From an uncultured Lachnospiraceae bacterium (GTDB taxonomy: Bacteria; Bacillota; Clostridia; Lachnospirales; Lachnospiraceae): a DNA stretch of 34,387 nucleotides. Location: NCBI GenBank assembly GCA_947173495.1, contig CAMWFQ010000037.1, positions 1 to 34,387 on the forward strand. The letters run 5' to 3'. Below are positions 8,000 through 16,250 of the stretch, in pieces (positions within the stretch are counted from its first letter, which is position 1; each line of letters begins with the position of its first letter). The notes beneath the pieces were generated by a model. That model worked only from the letters and a program-made list of their open reading frames with translations. It searched no databases and was not told where the DNA came from. The position numbers were made by a program, and so were the translations under genes.

Positions 8000-9496
8000 C
8001 TATTCCTCCATACTGCCAGGAGCCGGCAGCGCAGCTACCGCCATGCCTTCCACCAGATTCGCTGTCACATCCGTCACAATCTGTTCTCCTTCACTCAGCC
8101 CTTCCACTACCTGCACCATAGTGTCAGAAGAAATTCCCGTCACAATCCGTTTCTTTGTCAGGATTCCGTTTTCCACTACATAAACGAACTCTCCCTCCAT
8201 ATCCACATTGACGGATGTCACTGGTATCAACACTGCATTGTCCGCATGATCTGTACTGATGATCACCTTGGCTTCCACGCCCAGAATCACATCGCTGTCA
8301 GGATTATTGATCCGTATCTCTGTGCCTACCACTGCAGCGCCGCTGTTATTGGTCTCAGCCATCTTGTTGATCTTGGAAACCTCGCCATCGTATTCCTTAC
8401 TTGCAATCGTTACTTTTGCTTTCTGTCCCACGGCGATCTTATCCAGATCATATTTGGTGACAGAAATTTTCACCATCACATTCTCTGTGCTCTCCAGCTT
8501 AAGAAGCTGAGATCCCGCGGTTACCGTTCCGCCCTCCACCGCATTCATTTCTGTCACCACACCATTAAACTCAGCGGTTATTCCATTTTCTACGGCTGTA
8601 AGATTTTCCAGAGAATCAGCAGCTTCTATTTCCTTGGTCTGATTTTCGGCTTCCAGTTCTTCCTTTGCACCGGAAGTCATTTTTCCTGCCTCTGCTGAAC
8701 TTTGCTGGGATTTCATTTCCGAGCGGTATTCCTTATAATCTGAAAGCATCTTGTTGTATACATCCAGCTCATCCTGCCATCCCTTGATTTCTTTATTATT
8801 CTGCTGTTCATAGCTGTTGAGCTGTACCAGCTTCTGCAGATTCATATATTCTTCCGAGTCCGGCTGATCCTGCCAGTCCAAAAGCGAAATCTGAAGCAGC
8901 GTACCCTCATAGGCCAGATCGCTCTTTTTCTTTTCGATCTTGTTTTCCAGTCCTGTTATGTATGCTTCTGTATCTGCGATCTGCTGATCCAGAACCTCCA
9001 GATTGACATTTGCCTCGCTTAAATCTCCCAGTTTCTGATTATTACTTTGTACGGAATTTTTGTAACTGCCTTCCGCAGACTGCGCTTTGAGCTGTGCAAG
9101 CTCCTTTTCTTTCGCCAGAGCATCAGCATCATAGGCAATCAACACATCTCCTGCCTTCACAGCATCTCCCGCAGACACAGCCACCTCGCCGATCCGCACG
9201 TCCACATCCGAAAAATAGCTCCTGGTTTTCTCTGTGGTAACCGTGCCGCTGGTGTTAATGGTCTGTTCGATCTCCCCTGAAACGGCGCCTGCGGTCGCCA
9301 CAAAAGTCTGCGCACTGCCTGCGCCAAGAACATTTTTAACAACTACAAAAAGTATGATCACACCAATGATACTGCATGTGATGATCCGCCTGCGCTTCTT
9401 CCTTCCCGCGGCATCCAGCGGCTTCTTTTCCTTTTTGGGTTTCTTCTCTTTCTGAGGTAATGCTTCTATTTCCCCTTCTGATTTCTTTTTAAACAT
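8000..9496 (-). CDS. MacA/HlyD-type membrane fusion (adaptor) protein
   Basis: A 498-residue adaptor. A Lys-rich cytosolic N-terminus is followed by one membrane anchor at about residues 38-58, the first half of a biotinyl-lipoyl domain ([19 protein letters not shown] near 110), a long coiled coil (about 130-290), the second lipoyl half ([24 protein letters not shown] near 310-335) and a beta-barrel domain. It should bridge the ATPase-permease pair on the outer face of the membrane, as in Gram-positive MacAB or YknXYZ-like exporters. GGAGGAG lies just upstream of the ATG. The stop codon touches the palindromic element that precedes the permease. Confidence 0.92.
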   Translation of the reverse strand: MFKKKSEGEIEALPQKEKKPKKEKKPLDAAGRKKRRRIITCSIIGVIILFVVVKNVLGAGSAQTFVATAGAVSGEIEQTINTSGTVTTEKTRSYFSDVDVRIGEVAVSAGDAVKAGDVLIAYDADALAKEKELAQLKAQSAEGSYKNSVQSNNQKLGDLSEANVNLEVLDQQIADTEAYITGLENKIEKKKSDLAYEGTLLQISLLDWQDQPDSEEYMNLQKLVQLNSYEQQNNKEIKGWQDELDVYNKMLSDYKEYRSEMKSQQSSAEAGKMTSGAKEELEAENQTKEIEAADSLENLTAVENGITAEFNGVVTEMNAVEGGTVTAGSQLLKLESTENVMVKISVTKYDLDKIAVGQKAKVTIASKEYDGEVSKINKMAETNNSGAAVVGTEIRINNPDSDVILGVEAKVIISTDHADNAVLIPVTSVNVDMEGEFVYVVENGILTKKRIVTGISSDTMVQVVEGLSEGEQIVTDVTANLVEGMAVAALPAPGSMEE

Positions 9497-9510
9497 CGTT
9501 CTCCTCCTCG

Positions 9511-10200
9511 TTATTTTTTATTCACAATGTCATCTACTATCCTGCCATCTCTTATTCGTATGATCCGTCTGGCTCTGGCTGCTATCTCATTGTCATGGGT
9601 AATCAAAATAACCGTTCTGCCTTCTCCATGCAGCTCCTCCAGAATATCCATAATCTCTCCGGTGGATCCGGAATCCAGATTTCCGGTAGGTTCATCCGCC
9701 AGAATCACTGGGGGGGCCTGGGCAATCGCTCTTGCTATGGCCACTCTCTGCTGCTGCCCGCCGCTCATCTCTGATGGCTTATGTTCCATTCTCGCCTTCA
9801 GTCCTACCTTCTCAAGCGCAATCTGTGAAAGTTCTATTCTTTCCTTCTTGCCCACACCACGGTAAATCAGCGGCAGCTCCACATTTTCAAGAGCCGTCAG
9901 ACCTGCGATCAGATTAAAGCCCTGAAATATAAAGCCGATCTCCCGATTCCTGATATCGGAAAGGTCATCGTCGCTGAGTCCTGAAACATCCTGTCCGTTT
10001 AATATGTAAGTGCCGTTGGTAGGCACATCCAGGCATCCAAGCATATTCATCAGGGTAGACTTGCCGGAACCTGACTGACCGATGATCGCCACATATTCGT
10101 TTACATCAATCTTCAGATTCACATGATCCAATGCCCGGACTTCATTTTCTCCGGGATTGTATATCTTACACATTTCCCGGATCTCAATCAGTTCATTCAT
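9511..10200 (-). CDS. ABC exporter ATP-binding protein, MacB/LolD type
   Basis: A 229-residue ATPase with Walker [10 protein letters not shown] near residue 41, Q-loop IFQGFNL, signature MSGGQQQR, Walker [13 protein letters not shown] and H-loop ITHDN, all intact. It forms one operon with the adaptor (14 bp downstream) and permease. I chose the ATG at 10200. GGAGGAG lies 10-12 nt upstream, next to the arm of a leader hairpin. The promoter at 10330-10357 carries a large inverted repeat, so a repressor probably controls the operon, but no regulator gene adjoins it. Confidence 0.92.
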   Translation of the reverse strand: MNELIEIREMCKIYNPGENEVRALDHVNLKIDVNEYVAIIGQSGSGKSTLMNMLGCLDVPTNGTYILNGQDVSGLSDDDLSDIRNREIGFIFQGFNLIAGLTALENVELPLIYRGVGKKERIELSQIALEKVGLKARMEHKPSEMSGGQQQRVAIARAIAQAPPVILADEPTGNLDSGSTGEIMDILEELHGEGRTVILITHDNEIAARARRIIRIRDGRIVDDIVNKK

Positions 10201-10210
10201 CTGTAAAATA

Positions 10211-10300
10211 CTCCTCCATGCTGCCAACACCTGCAAATCTGGGCGTCAGCACAATATTTGCAAAACGAACAAGTTCGTTTGTGAAAAATTTATTTTTCAC
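10211..10300 (-). repeat. Leader hairpins of the export operon (family P-like)
   Basis: The 5' leader holds three successive perfect stems in transcript order: GTGAAAAAT/ATTTTTCAC (10281-10300), AAACGAAC/GTTCGTTT (10263-10280), and TGCAAAT/ATTTGCA (10232-10262) with a 17-nt loop. Within that loop CAGCA (247-251) can pair with TGCTG at 10219-10223, directly before the Shine-Dalgarno (10211-10217). A hairpin whose loop pairs with a segment beside the Shine-Dalgarno is the plan seen at 4708-4835 and 7872-7999, though the hairpin order differs here. Confidence 0.55.
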
Positions 10301-10315
10301 AGTACTCCTTATATC

Positions 10316-10357
10316 ATCTGTACTATTGTATTATATAACTAGTACAGATTTTGTCAA
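10316..10357 (-). promoter_or_regulatory. Promoter with overlapping inverted-repeat operator
   Basis: On the minus strand TTGACA (10352-10357) and TATAAT (10330-10335) are 16 bp apart; the start point should be near 10323, giving a leader of about 120 nt. An inverted repeat with perfect 10-bp arms, ATCTGTACTA (10316-10325) and TAGTACAGAT (10340-10349), spans the spacer, the -10 box and the start point. The position suits a dimeric repressor that blocks RNA polymerase. The regulator family cannot be told from the site. Confidence 0.85.
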
Positions 10358-10592
10358 TACCCAAAACTGCATTCATCATTTATTTTCATTTCCACATTTA
10401 CTTATTATAACGAATTATATATACTAAAAATTACAAAAATCTATAAATAATTCTTAATTTTATCTAACTTTTTTCTTATAACCTGTTTCCGTAATATTGC
10501 CGTCTGAGATATTGTAAAACGACTTACGCTTAACGTCAAATTGTTTAAACCATTTTTATGAAAAGTCAGCGGGCCTGTCAAGTATATTTTTA
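10358..10592. other. AT-rich stretch without a recognisable gene
   Basis: About 235 bp, very AT-rich from 10370 to 10540. There is no open frame with a start and ribosome site on either strand. A stop-free minus-strand stretch of about 30 codons at 10460-10549 reads like coding sequence but has no start. A possible weak minus-strand promoter (TTGACA, 17 bp, TAAAAA) lies near 10552-10580. Confidence 0.5.
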
Positions 10593-10683
10593 CTATGAAA
10601 GTCAAAGACTTTCATAGCATGGATGGCCATGGCGCCCCATGCGCCGCTTTAGCGGCATACTTCCTCTGCATGGGCCTGCGCAT
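10593..10683 (-). repeat. Composite palindromic repeat (family Q single copy plus AT hairpin)
   Basis: Contains a perfect 11-bp hairpin CTATGAAAGTC/GACTTTCATAG (10593-10617), then an outer stem CCCATGC/GCATGGG enclosing an inner stem GCCGC/GCGGC with TTTA loop and the conserved word ATACTTCCTCT, then GGGCCTGCGCAT, which touches the T-tract of the ribU terminator. The part from the inner stem onward matches the tandem units at 11571-11930. The 35 bp at 10596-10630 recur exactly, inverted, at 20886-20920. Confidence 0.8.
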
Positions 10684-10721
10684 AAAAAATCCCCGCCGCC
10701 GGAGTCTTTCCGGTGACGGGG
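10684..10721 (-). terminator. Rho-independent terminator of ribU
   Basis: On the minus strand, 17 bp after the ribU stop codon, CCCCGTCACCGG pairs with CCGGCGGCGGGG around a 7-nt loop, followed by ATTTTTT. The U-tract runs directly into the first bases (ATGCGCAGG) of a family Q repeat. Confidence 0.9.
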
Positions 10722-10737
10722 CAATTGGTCCGAATCT

Positions 10738-11499
10738 TTATAACGGCTTTACTGCTCTCTGTTTTCTGCTAATGGTTCCTTCCTTTAAAATCGGACTTAA
10801 TTTCTTATAAACCAGCATTGTCACCAACGATACGCTGAAACCTTTCAGCAAATTCAAAGGCGCCACTGCGAAAATAACTAAAGTAGTCACACTGGTAATA
10901 TTTTCATTGATAGCAGTTCCCATTCCGACGATGGCGTCCAGAGGCATTCCGTAAAGAGTCGCAAACGTAGGAAGAAGATACACTGCGTTAAACATGGTGC
11001 CGAACACTGTCATGATCCCGGTTCCCACCGCGCAGGCCAGAATTGCATTGGTTCTGGTCTTTTTAAGCATATAAAGAATGGACGCCGGAAGGATGAAACT
11101 GCATCCAATCACAAAATTTGCCAGATCTCCCACAAAAGCTGTGCTGGTTCCCTTCATAAACAGTTTCAGCAGAATCTTGCAGAATTCGATCATTACGCCT
11201 GCCACAGGTCCAAAGGCAAAGGTTCCCACAAGCGCCGGTATCTCGCTGAAGTCCAGCTCGTAAAATGCCGGTGCAAAGGGCACGGGAAATTCAAACAGCA
11301 TCAGCACTGCCGAAATGGCAGAAAACACACCGATAGTCGCAATTTTCCTGGTAGTAAGAATTCTCTCAGTGTCTTTGTTTTTCTTCTTCACTGCCTTTTC
11401 TGCCAGATAAGCAACCAGAAACAGGGCGGCCGCAATCCCTGTTGACGCCAGCACAAATACTGCATTCTCCACTACACTGCTCCATAACTCATTGTTCAT
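10738..11499 (-). CDS. ribU: Riboflavin ECF transporter substrate-binding subunit
   Basis: A 253-residue integral membrane S-component. The core from about residue 48 has the RibU pattern: RKIATIGVFSAISAVLM, the FxxPxxPAFYELDFSEIPAL segment, then hydrophobic helices containing KGTSTAFVGDLANF and VYLLPTFATLYGMP. An additional N-terminal membrane helix (about residues 12-32) and a Lys-rich linker make it longer than typical RibU. Specificity for riboflavin is supported by the FMN riboswitch in its leader. AAGGAGG lies 11 nt upstream of the ATG. It would work with a shared ECF energising module that is not in this window. Confidence 0.94.
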   Translation of the reverse strand: MNNELWSSVVENAVFVLASTGIAAALFLVAYLAEKAVKKKNKDTERILTTRKIATIGVFSAISAVLMLFEFPVPFAPAFYELDFSEIPALVGTFAFGPVAGVMIEFCKILLKLFMKGTSTAFVGDLANFVIGCSFILPASILYMLKKTRTNAILACAVGTGIMTVFGTMFNAVYLLPTFATLYGMPLDAIVGMGTAINENITSVTTLVIFAVAPLNLLKGFSVSLVTMLVYKKLSPILKEGTISRKQRAVKPL

Positions 11500-11570
11500 T
11501 TCTTTCTTTTCCTCCTTAAAAATCCTTATATGATTTTCAGAAAGGTTCTTCTTCCGGCATTTCCCTTATG

Positions 11571-11930
11571 CGGGCCTGCGCAATCGAGTAGAGGAACGCT
11601 TTTCTCCTCTACTCGCCGCGCGGGGTGTGTGCTGCTATAGCAGCATACTTCCTCTGCACGGGCCTGCGCAATCGAGCAGGGGAATGCTTTTCTCCCCTAC
11701 TCGCGCGCGGGGTGTGCCACTTTAGTGGCATACTTCCTCTGCACGGGCCTGCGTAATCGAGTAGGGGAACGCTTTTCTCCCCTACTCGCCGCGCGGCCCG
11801 TGTGCCACTTTAGTGGCATACTTCCTCTGCACGGGCCTGCGCAATTGAGTAGGGGAATGCTTTTCTCCCCTACTCGCCGCGCGGGGTGTGCGCTGCTATA
11901 GCAGCAATTTTCCATACACACCCCTGCGCA
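11571..11930 (-). repeat. Four-unit tandem palindromic repeat array in the ribU leader (family Q)
   Basis: Units start at 11571, 11659, 11744 and 11832, with lengths 88, 85, 88 and about 99 bp. Each has CGGGCCTGCG, a long hairpin with CGAGTAGRGG-type arms and a loop of about nine bases, CGCGCGG, a short inner hairpin, and (units 1-3) ATACTTCCTCTGCA. The inner stem is GCTGC/GCAGC in units 1 and 4 but GCCAC/GTGGC in units 2 and 3: the sequence differs, the pairing is kept. The array fills most of the 430 bp between the riboswitch terminator and ribU, so it should be transcribed when the riboswitch permits read-through. It contains no spacers and no believable gene. Confidence 0.92.
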
Positions 11931-11970
11931 TAAAAAGAATCCCCGAATGCTCTGAATTCATTCGGGGATT
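11931..11970 (-). terminator. Riboswitch expression-platform terminator
   Basis: On the minus strand a perfect 12-bp stem, AATCCCCGAATG with CATTCGGGGATT, 9-nt loop, is followed by CTTTTT. It lies about 55 nt after the FMN aptamer. A further hairpin at 11991-12019 (AACCG and TTTGCA arms) lies between aptamer and terminator and may take part in the switch. FMN binding is expected to favour termination. Confidence 0.92.
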
Positions 11971-12025
11971 GATTTAAATGCCTTGTTCACAACCGCTTTG
12001 CACACACTGCAAAACGGTTCCTTTT

Positions 12026-12207
12026 CTTCTCTCATCCAGACTATACTGTTGGTTTTGGAATTTCACCAAATCAGCCAATTCGTTTCGCCGTGTTTCCATA
12101 CTGCTGTCAGTCAGTATGACTGCAAACCTGCATGAAGACCTCCCGCCGAAAAACTCATGGGTCGCGGACTGTACCGCCAGTAGGGAATTTCACCCTGCCC
12201 CGAAGAA
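12026..12207 (-). ncRNA. FMN riboswitch (RFN element)
   Basis: The minus strand carries the conserved blocks of the FMN aptamer in order: CTTCGGGGCAGGGTGAAATT, then GGCGGT, AGTCCGCGACCC, a variable hairpin, TTTGGTGAAATTCCA, and CAACAGTATAGTCTGG ending GATGAGAGAAG. These are the ligand-core sequences of the class, followed by a terminator, so the RNA should repress the riboflavin transporter ribU when FMN is plentiful. Confidence 0.97.
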
Positions 12208-12230
12208 CTTTTCTTTATTTTACGAAATTT

Positions 12231-12259
12231 ATTTTAGTATGATCAGCCGCAAAAGTCAA
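12231..12259 (-). promoter_or_regulatory. Sigma-A promoter of the FMN riboswitch-ribU transcript
   Basis: On the minus strand TTGACT (12254-12259) and TAAAAT (12231-12236) are separated by 17 bp. The start point would be near 12224, about 17 nt upstream of the aptamer. Confidence 0.85.
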
Positions 12260-12276
12260 TAGCTTATGTTTGCTTT

Positions 12277-14181
12277 TCACTGATACGCCCGGGCCTGCAC
12301 CTCCCACATCCTGCTGTATTCCCCGCCCATGGCAAGAAGCTGCTCATGTGTACCCTTTTCCACAATCTGTCCTTTTTTCATCATATAAATGCAATCGGCG
12401 TCACGGGCCGTGGCAAGGCGGTGGGAGATGAAAATCACCGTCTTGTCCTCCGCGATTTCCTTAAGCTCCTGATTCAGCCGGTATTCGGATGCCGGATCCA
12501 ATGCGCTGGAGGGCTCATCCATGATAATCAGCTCCTGATTCCGGTACAGAGTTCTGGCTATAGCCGCCTTCTGGCTTTCGCCTCCGGAGAGATTGACGCC
12601 TTCCTTTTCAAATTCTGTGGTAAGAGGGGTATCGATCTGGTACTTCAGCTTTCTTTCCTCCAGATGAAAGCCGGCCCGGTCAAGAGCCTTCTCCACCTGA
12701 TAGGTTTCCTGTTTCTGGCCGGTACACAGATCCATCGCCACATTCTCCCGCAGGGTAGCTGCATAGATCTTATAATCCTGGAAAACCGCGCCGATCCCCT
12801 TCCGGTACTGGTCAAGCTTCAGATTCCTGATATCCTCCCCGTTCCACAATATGACACCGCTGTCAGGATCATAAAGCCGCATCAACAGTTTGACCAGCGT
12901 TGTTTTGCCGGCACCGTTGTAGCCCACCAGGGCGATCTTTTCCCCTTTTCGGATCTCCAGGCAGATATCCTTCAGCGTTTCTCCTACCCTTCCCTGTACC
13001 TGAGCGGCCGCTCCCGCCGGCCTCTGTCCCGGATCCTTTGCGGACACTGCCACGGACTCCTGCCCTGCTTCCTCTACAGCCCCGGTTCCGGCGCCATGCC
13101 AGCCCCGGCCGCTCCCGTAGGTAAAGCTTACATGAGAAAGCGTAAGAGTATCCAGAGAGGCATCCACCTCCTTTTCTCCGCTTCTGATCCCCGGTTCATA
13201 AGAGAGAAAGCTTCGTATTCTTCCGATAAAAGTGCTGTTGTAGGTAAGGCCGGACAGACATCCCAGGATCTTTCCCGCATCTGCTATTGTTCTCCGGACT
13301 GCTGCCAGCAGGATCACCATGCTGCTCAGAGAAATGTTTTGCCTGATCATTGCCTGAAACAAAAGCCAGGGAAAATAACCTGCATACAGCATAAAATTCT
13401 GGAAGACATATTCCCTCAGAAAGCCCAGAATCCACAGCTTATGTCCATATTGTATACTTATGTCTGAGAGACGTTCATTGCATTCATGGAAGTCTTTCAT
13501 GATCTTCCCGTTCATTTCCGGATGCAGGCGCAGTTCCTTGGCATACTCATGAAGGTAAAGCACCCTGTGCTGATAAGCCCGCTCCCGTTCTGCAGGCAGT
13601 CTTTCCAACCTGGCCTTTTCCTGCAGACGATAATAGGCCCTGCCCAGCAGATAATTCACCAGGCAGCAGCAAACAGCCAGTACAAGCCCCGCCTTATCCA
13701 TCGCCATAAGATAGGAAAAGTACAAAAGCAGCTGAACCAGCAGACGCAGAAATTCTCTTCCCTCTTCCAGAAACCGTTCCACGCACTGGTCAGCCTGGGT
13801 AGTTGACAGAACAAATTCATTATAAAAATCCGGCTCATCATAGCAGGATAAGTCCATAGTTCTCGCCTTTTCATAGATCTGCCTGCGCAGCCGGAAGGTC
13901 AGTACCGGTTTGATCCTCTCAAAGGACCACTGAAAATAAATGCTGTCAATAAACTGGTGCACCAGATACAGAATAAAAACTCCCAGTGTCAGATAGGCCA
14001 CCTGCGAAAAGGGTGCCCCCTCCTCCGCCGCATTTAAGTTATAACCGATCCAAATGGTGTATTCAAAAAAGAGAAAACAGCTCTGTTCCAGGCAGGCAAA
14101 CAGATTAAAGAAAAACAGCTTTGGTGCGGTACTGATGCAAAATCGCAGCATCCAGAGCTGCTGGGATATCTGCTTTTTCAT
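12277..14181 (-). CDS. ABC exporter, fused membrane and ATPase domains (subunit 2 of a pair)
   Basis: A 634-residue half-transporter. Membrane segments occupy about residues 20-310; the ATPase domain has Walker A GYNGAGKTT, Q-loop VFQDYKIYAATLRENV, signature LSGGESQK, Walker B LIIMDEPSSALD and H-loop ISHRL. The first conserved strand (SHVSFTYGSG) and LKDICLEIRKGEK are separated by an Ala/Gly-rich insertion of about 45 residues not expected in the family. The start is 13 bp after the upstream half-transporter, with AGGAGGTGA before the ATG. The pair probably forms a heterodimer; the substrate is unknown. It lacks a peptidase C39 domain. Confidence 0.9.
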   Translation of the reverse strand: MKKQISQQLWMLRFCISTAPKLFFFNLFACLEQSCFLFFEYTIWIGYNLNAAEEGAPFSQVAYLTLGVFILYLVHQFIDSIYFQWSFERIKPVLTFRLRRQIYEKARTMDLSCYDEPDFYNEFVLSTTQADQCVERFLEEGREFLRLLVQLLLYFSYLMAMDKAGLVLAVCCCLVNYLLGRAYYRLQEKARLERLPAERERAYQHRVLYLHEYAKELRLHPEMNGKIMKDFHECNERLSDISIQYGHKLWILGFLREYVFQNFMLYAGYFPWLLFQAMIRQNISLSSMVILLAAVRRTIADAGKILGCLSGLTYNSTFIGRIRSFLSYEPGIRSGEKEVDASLDTLTLSHVSFTYGSGRGWHGAGTGAVEEAGQESVAVSAKDPGQRPAGAAAQVQGRVGETLKDICLEIRKGEKIALVGYNGAGKTTLVKLLMRLYDPDSGVILWNGEDIRNLKLDQYRKGIGAVFQDYKIYAATLRENVAMDLCTGQKQETYQVEKALDRAGFHLEERKLKYQIDTPLTTEFEKEGVNLSGGESQKAAIARTLYRNQELIIMDEPSSALDPASEYRLNQELKEIAEDKTVIFISHRLATARDADCIYMMKKGQIVEKGTHEQLLAMGGEYSRMWEVQARAYQ

Positions 14182-14194
14182 AACAGGTCACCTC

Positions 14195-16069
14195 CTAAAT
14201 GTCCGGGCAGATCTCCGGGGTTTCTCCCGCCTGCCGTTTCAGAATCCGGGGTTCGGCAAACGCCTTCTCCATTCGGTATTGCTGCGCCTGCATCCTGTAC
14301 AGAGATGCGTATTCTCCATCCGCCGCCATAAGCTGCTCATGGGTCCCCTGCTCTGTCAGACGGCCGTTTTTCAGAACCAGGATTTTTTTCATGTCCTGCA
14401 CCGATGAGAGCCGATGGGAGATCATCAGAAGAATCCTGCCGCTGCCATCCCTTTTGATGCTTTCCATAAGCTCATGCTCCGCCATGGGATCCAGCGCGCT
14501 GGAGGGCTCGTCAAATATTCTGACAGGCGTGTTCTGCGAGAAAGCCCTTGCCGCCACCAGCTTCTGGTTCTGGCCTCCGGAGAGGACCACCCCATCCTCT
14601 GCAAATTCACGCGTCAGCACCGTGTCCATGCCGCCGGGGAGGTCTTCCACCAGCGTTTTTATTCCCGCCCCGGAAAGGGCGTCCAAAAGAGCTTTCTCAT
14701 CCGTCATACGACCCATGGTCAGATTGTCCCGGATGCTGCGGGCAAAGATTTTTCCGTCCTGAAAGGCGGCGGCAAACAGCCTCCGGTATGCCTTCAGATC
14801 ATACTCCTTTATATTGATGCCGTTTACCAGTATTTCCCCTTCTGTGGGATCATAGAAGCGAAGGAGAAGCTTTACCAGCGTTGATTTTCCGGCGCCGTTA
14901 TACCCTACCAGTGCGCAGGCCTCCTTCTCCTGCAGAGAAAAGCTGATGTTTTTTAATACCTCCCGGCCGCTTTTATAGGCAAAGCTAACGTCCCTGAATT
15001 CGATGCTCTGCACCCTCTCTTTTGGCATAATGCCCGGACTGTCCTCCGGAATGGGAGGCTCATATGCCATGAAATCCCGCAGATTCTGAATGAACAGACT
15101 GTTTTTCCTGATTTCCAGAAGAGCTTTTGTGTAGCCGATCAGAATCCAGGAGACGGACGTCATCAAAGTAGTCAGCACGGCAAAATCAGACAACGGCATG
15201 GTTTTGGACACCATGGTCCGATAGGCACCGTAAAAAATCACGCCCTCAAAAATAATCACAAAGGTAAAATAGAGATATCCCCAGCCGAGAAGAACGTTTT
15301 TCACCACATACCTGTCCATGGTGCCGGTAATGCCTGCCTCTGCGTCTTTTTGTTTCTGCTCCATCACACGAAAAATATTGGTCATCCGCAGTTCCTTTGC
15401 ATAGTCTGCCAGATGAATCACCCTGTTGACATAATCGGCGATCCGGCGGAAAATCACAGATTCCTCATAGATTCGATAGGCAAGCCGGTTCAGCGCGCCC
15501 GCAAAAACAAAATTCCCGATCAGGGGAGCAATCACAAACAAAATGACCCAACGGTCGATCCGTATCATCATCACCCAGGAGACGGCGACTGCAGCTGTAC
15601 CCAGCAGGATCTGCCAAAGATTATCCACCGTCTTTGTCAGGCGCTGGTCGCTCTCCGACATCGCCAGCATATACCGGTTGTAGAATTCGGTATCCTCAAA
15701 ACAGGACAGATCAGCATTGCCCGCTTTCTCATAGAGCATTTCATAGAGCCCCTGACAGATCTCCACATCCGTAACTGGCACCAGCAGATTTTGATACCAG
15801 CTGTAAAAGCAGAACACAAGCAAAAACGTGCCCGCGGTGATTCCCAGAAAAGCAAGGACTTCCCCAAAGCTGCTTTCAGCTTCGATCATGGATAATATTT
15901 TCTTCATGAAAAATCCGGAAAAAAACAGGTATTCAAACTGATTCAGACCGAAACTGATTCCGGAAAATATGGTTCTTTTCGGAGAAATACGCCAGGCCAG
16001 ACGCATCATATACAGATTATTTCTGACTGCACCTTCCCTGGTCCCTCCGCTTTTTTTCTTCCTGCTCAA
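14195..16069 (-). CDS. ABC exporter, fused membrane and ATPase domains (subunit 1 of a pair)
   Basis: A 624-residue half-transporter with membrane segments in residues 25-310 and an ATPase domain with Walker A GYNGAGKST, Q-loop AFQDGKIFARSIRDN, signature LSGGQNQK, Walker B VRIFDEPSSALD and H-loop ISHRLSS. The start appears to be TTG at 16069, because GGAGG and AGAGG lie 5-10 nt upstream and an ATG just before runs into a stop. It is the first gene of a two-gene unit divergent from a LytTR regulator and kinase. By position it may be their target. No leaderless peptide or modification enzyme adjoins it. Confidence 0.9.
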   Translation of the reverse strand: MSRKKKSGGTREGAVRNNLYMMRLAWRISPKRTIFSGISFGLNQFEYLFFSGFFMKKILSMIEAESSFGEVLAFLGITAGTFLLVFCFYSWYQNLLVPVTDVEICQGLYEMLYEKAGNADLSCFEDTEFYNRYMLAMSESDQRLTKTVDNLWQILLGTAAVAVSWVMMIRIDRWVILFVIAPLIGNFVFAGALNRLAYRIYEESVIFRRIADYVNRVIHLADYAKELRMTNIFRVMEQKQKDAEAGITGTMDRYVVKNVLLGWGYLYFTFVIIFEGVIFYGAYRTMVSKTMPLSDFAVLTTLMTSVSWILIGYTKALLEIRKNSLFIQNLRDFMAYEPPIPEDSPGIMPKERVQSIEFRDVSFAYKSGREVLKNISFSLQEKEACALVGYNGAGKSTLVKLLLRFYDPTEGEILVNGINIKEYDLKAYRRLFAAAFQDGKIFARSIRDNLTMGRMTDEKALLDALSGAGIKTLVEDLPGGMDTVLTREFAEDGVVLSGGQNQKLVAARAFSQNTPVRIFDEPSSALDPMAEHELMESIKRDGSGRILLMISHRLSSVQDMKKILVLKNGRLTEQGTHEQLMAADGEYASLYRMQAQQYRMEKAFAEPRILKRQAGETPEICPDI

Positions 16070-16104
16070 ATCATCCTCTCCTCCCTTTTCAGGCGTTCAT
16101 GATA

Positions 16105-16134
16105 AGTATACCTGCTAATCACAGGAAAAACCAA
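16105..16134 (-). promoter_or_regulatory. Probable promoter of the ABC exporter pair
   Basis: On the minus strand TTGGTT (16129-16134) and TATACT (16105-16110) are 18 bp apart, about 35 bp upstream of the TTG start. A single AgrA-like word ACAGTT lies just upstream at about 16134-16139. LytTR regulators normally bind two such repeats and I see only one, so control by the adjacent regulator is not shown. Confidence 0.5.
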
Positions 16135-16173
16135 ACTGTCTTTCAATTCCCCCTTTTTGTCTCCGAAAAAAGA

Positions 16174-16202
16174 TTGTTGCTTTCGATAATACTGCTTATA
16201 AT
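16174..16202 (+). promoter_or_regulatory. Promoter of the LytTR regulator-kinase operon
   Basis: TTGTTG (16174-16179) and TATAAT (16197-16202) are 17 bp apart on the plus strand. The start point near 16209 leaves a leader of about 42 nt before the regulator's ATG. Confidence 0.75.
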
Positions 16203-16250
16203 ATAAGTCGAGCAGCACGAAAGCATTTATACGATAAGGACGGTATCGCC

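Noticed and set aside
10460-10549. Stop-free minus-strand stretch upstream of the export operon, possibly a gene remnant
   Set aside because: About 30 codons without start or ribosome site in AT-rich DNA; no family recognised. Too short to call a pseudogene.
11697-11921. Open frame within the repeat array
   Set aside because: The frame is a by-product of the tandem units; composition is repetitive (Arg, Pro, Ser) and it lies in a transcribed leader.
11571-11930. CRISPR array
   Set aside because: The periodic units are contiguous, without unique spacers, each unit is itself palindromic and variable, and no cas gene is present.
12346-13467. Long plus-strand open frame opposite the ABC exporter gene
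   Set aside because: It is antisense to a complete ABC half-transporter with all motifs and has no family resemblance or ribosome site.
16099-16206. 35-codon frame between the ABC exporter and the LytTR regulator (possible signal peptide)
   Set aside because: It overlaps the -35 and -10 boxes of the regulator promoter, lacks a ribosome site, and has no leader-cleavage or cyclisation motif.
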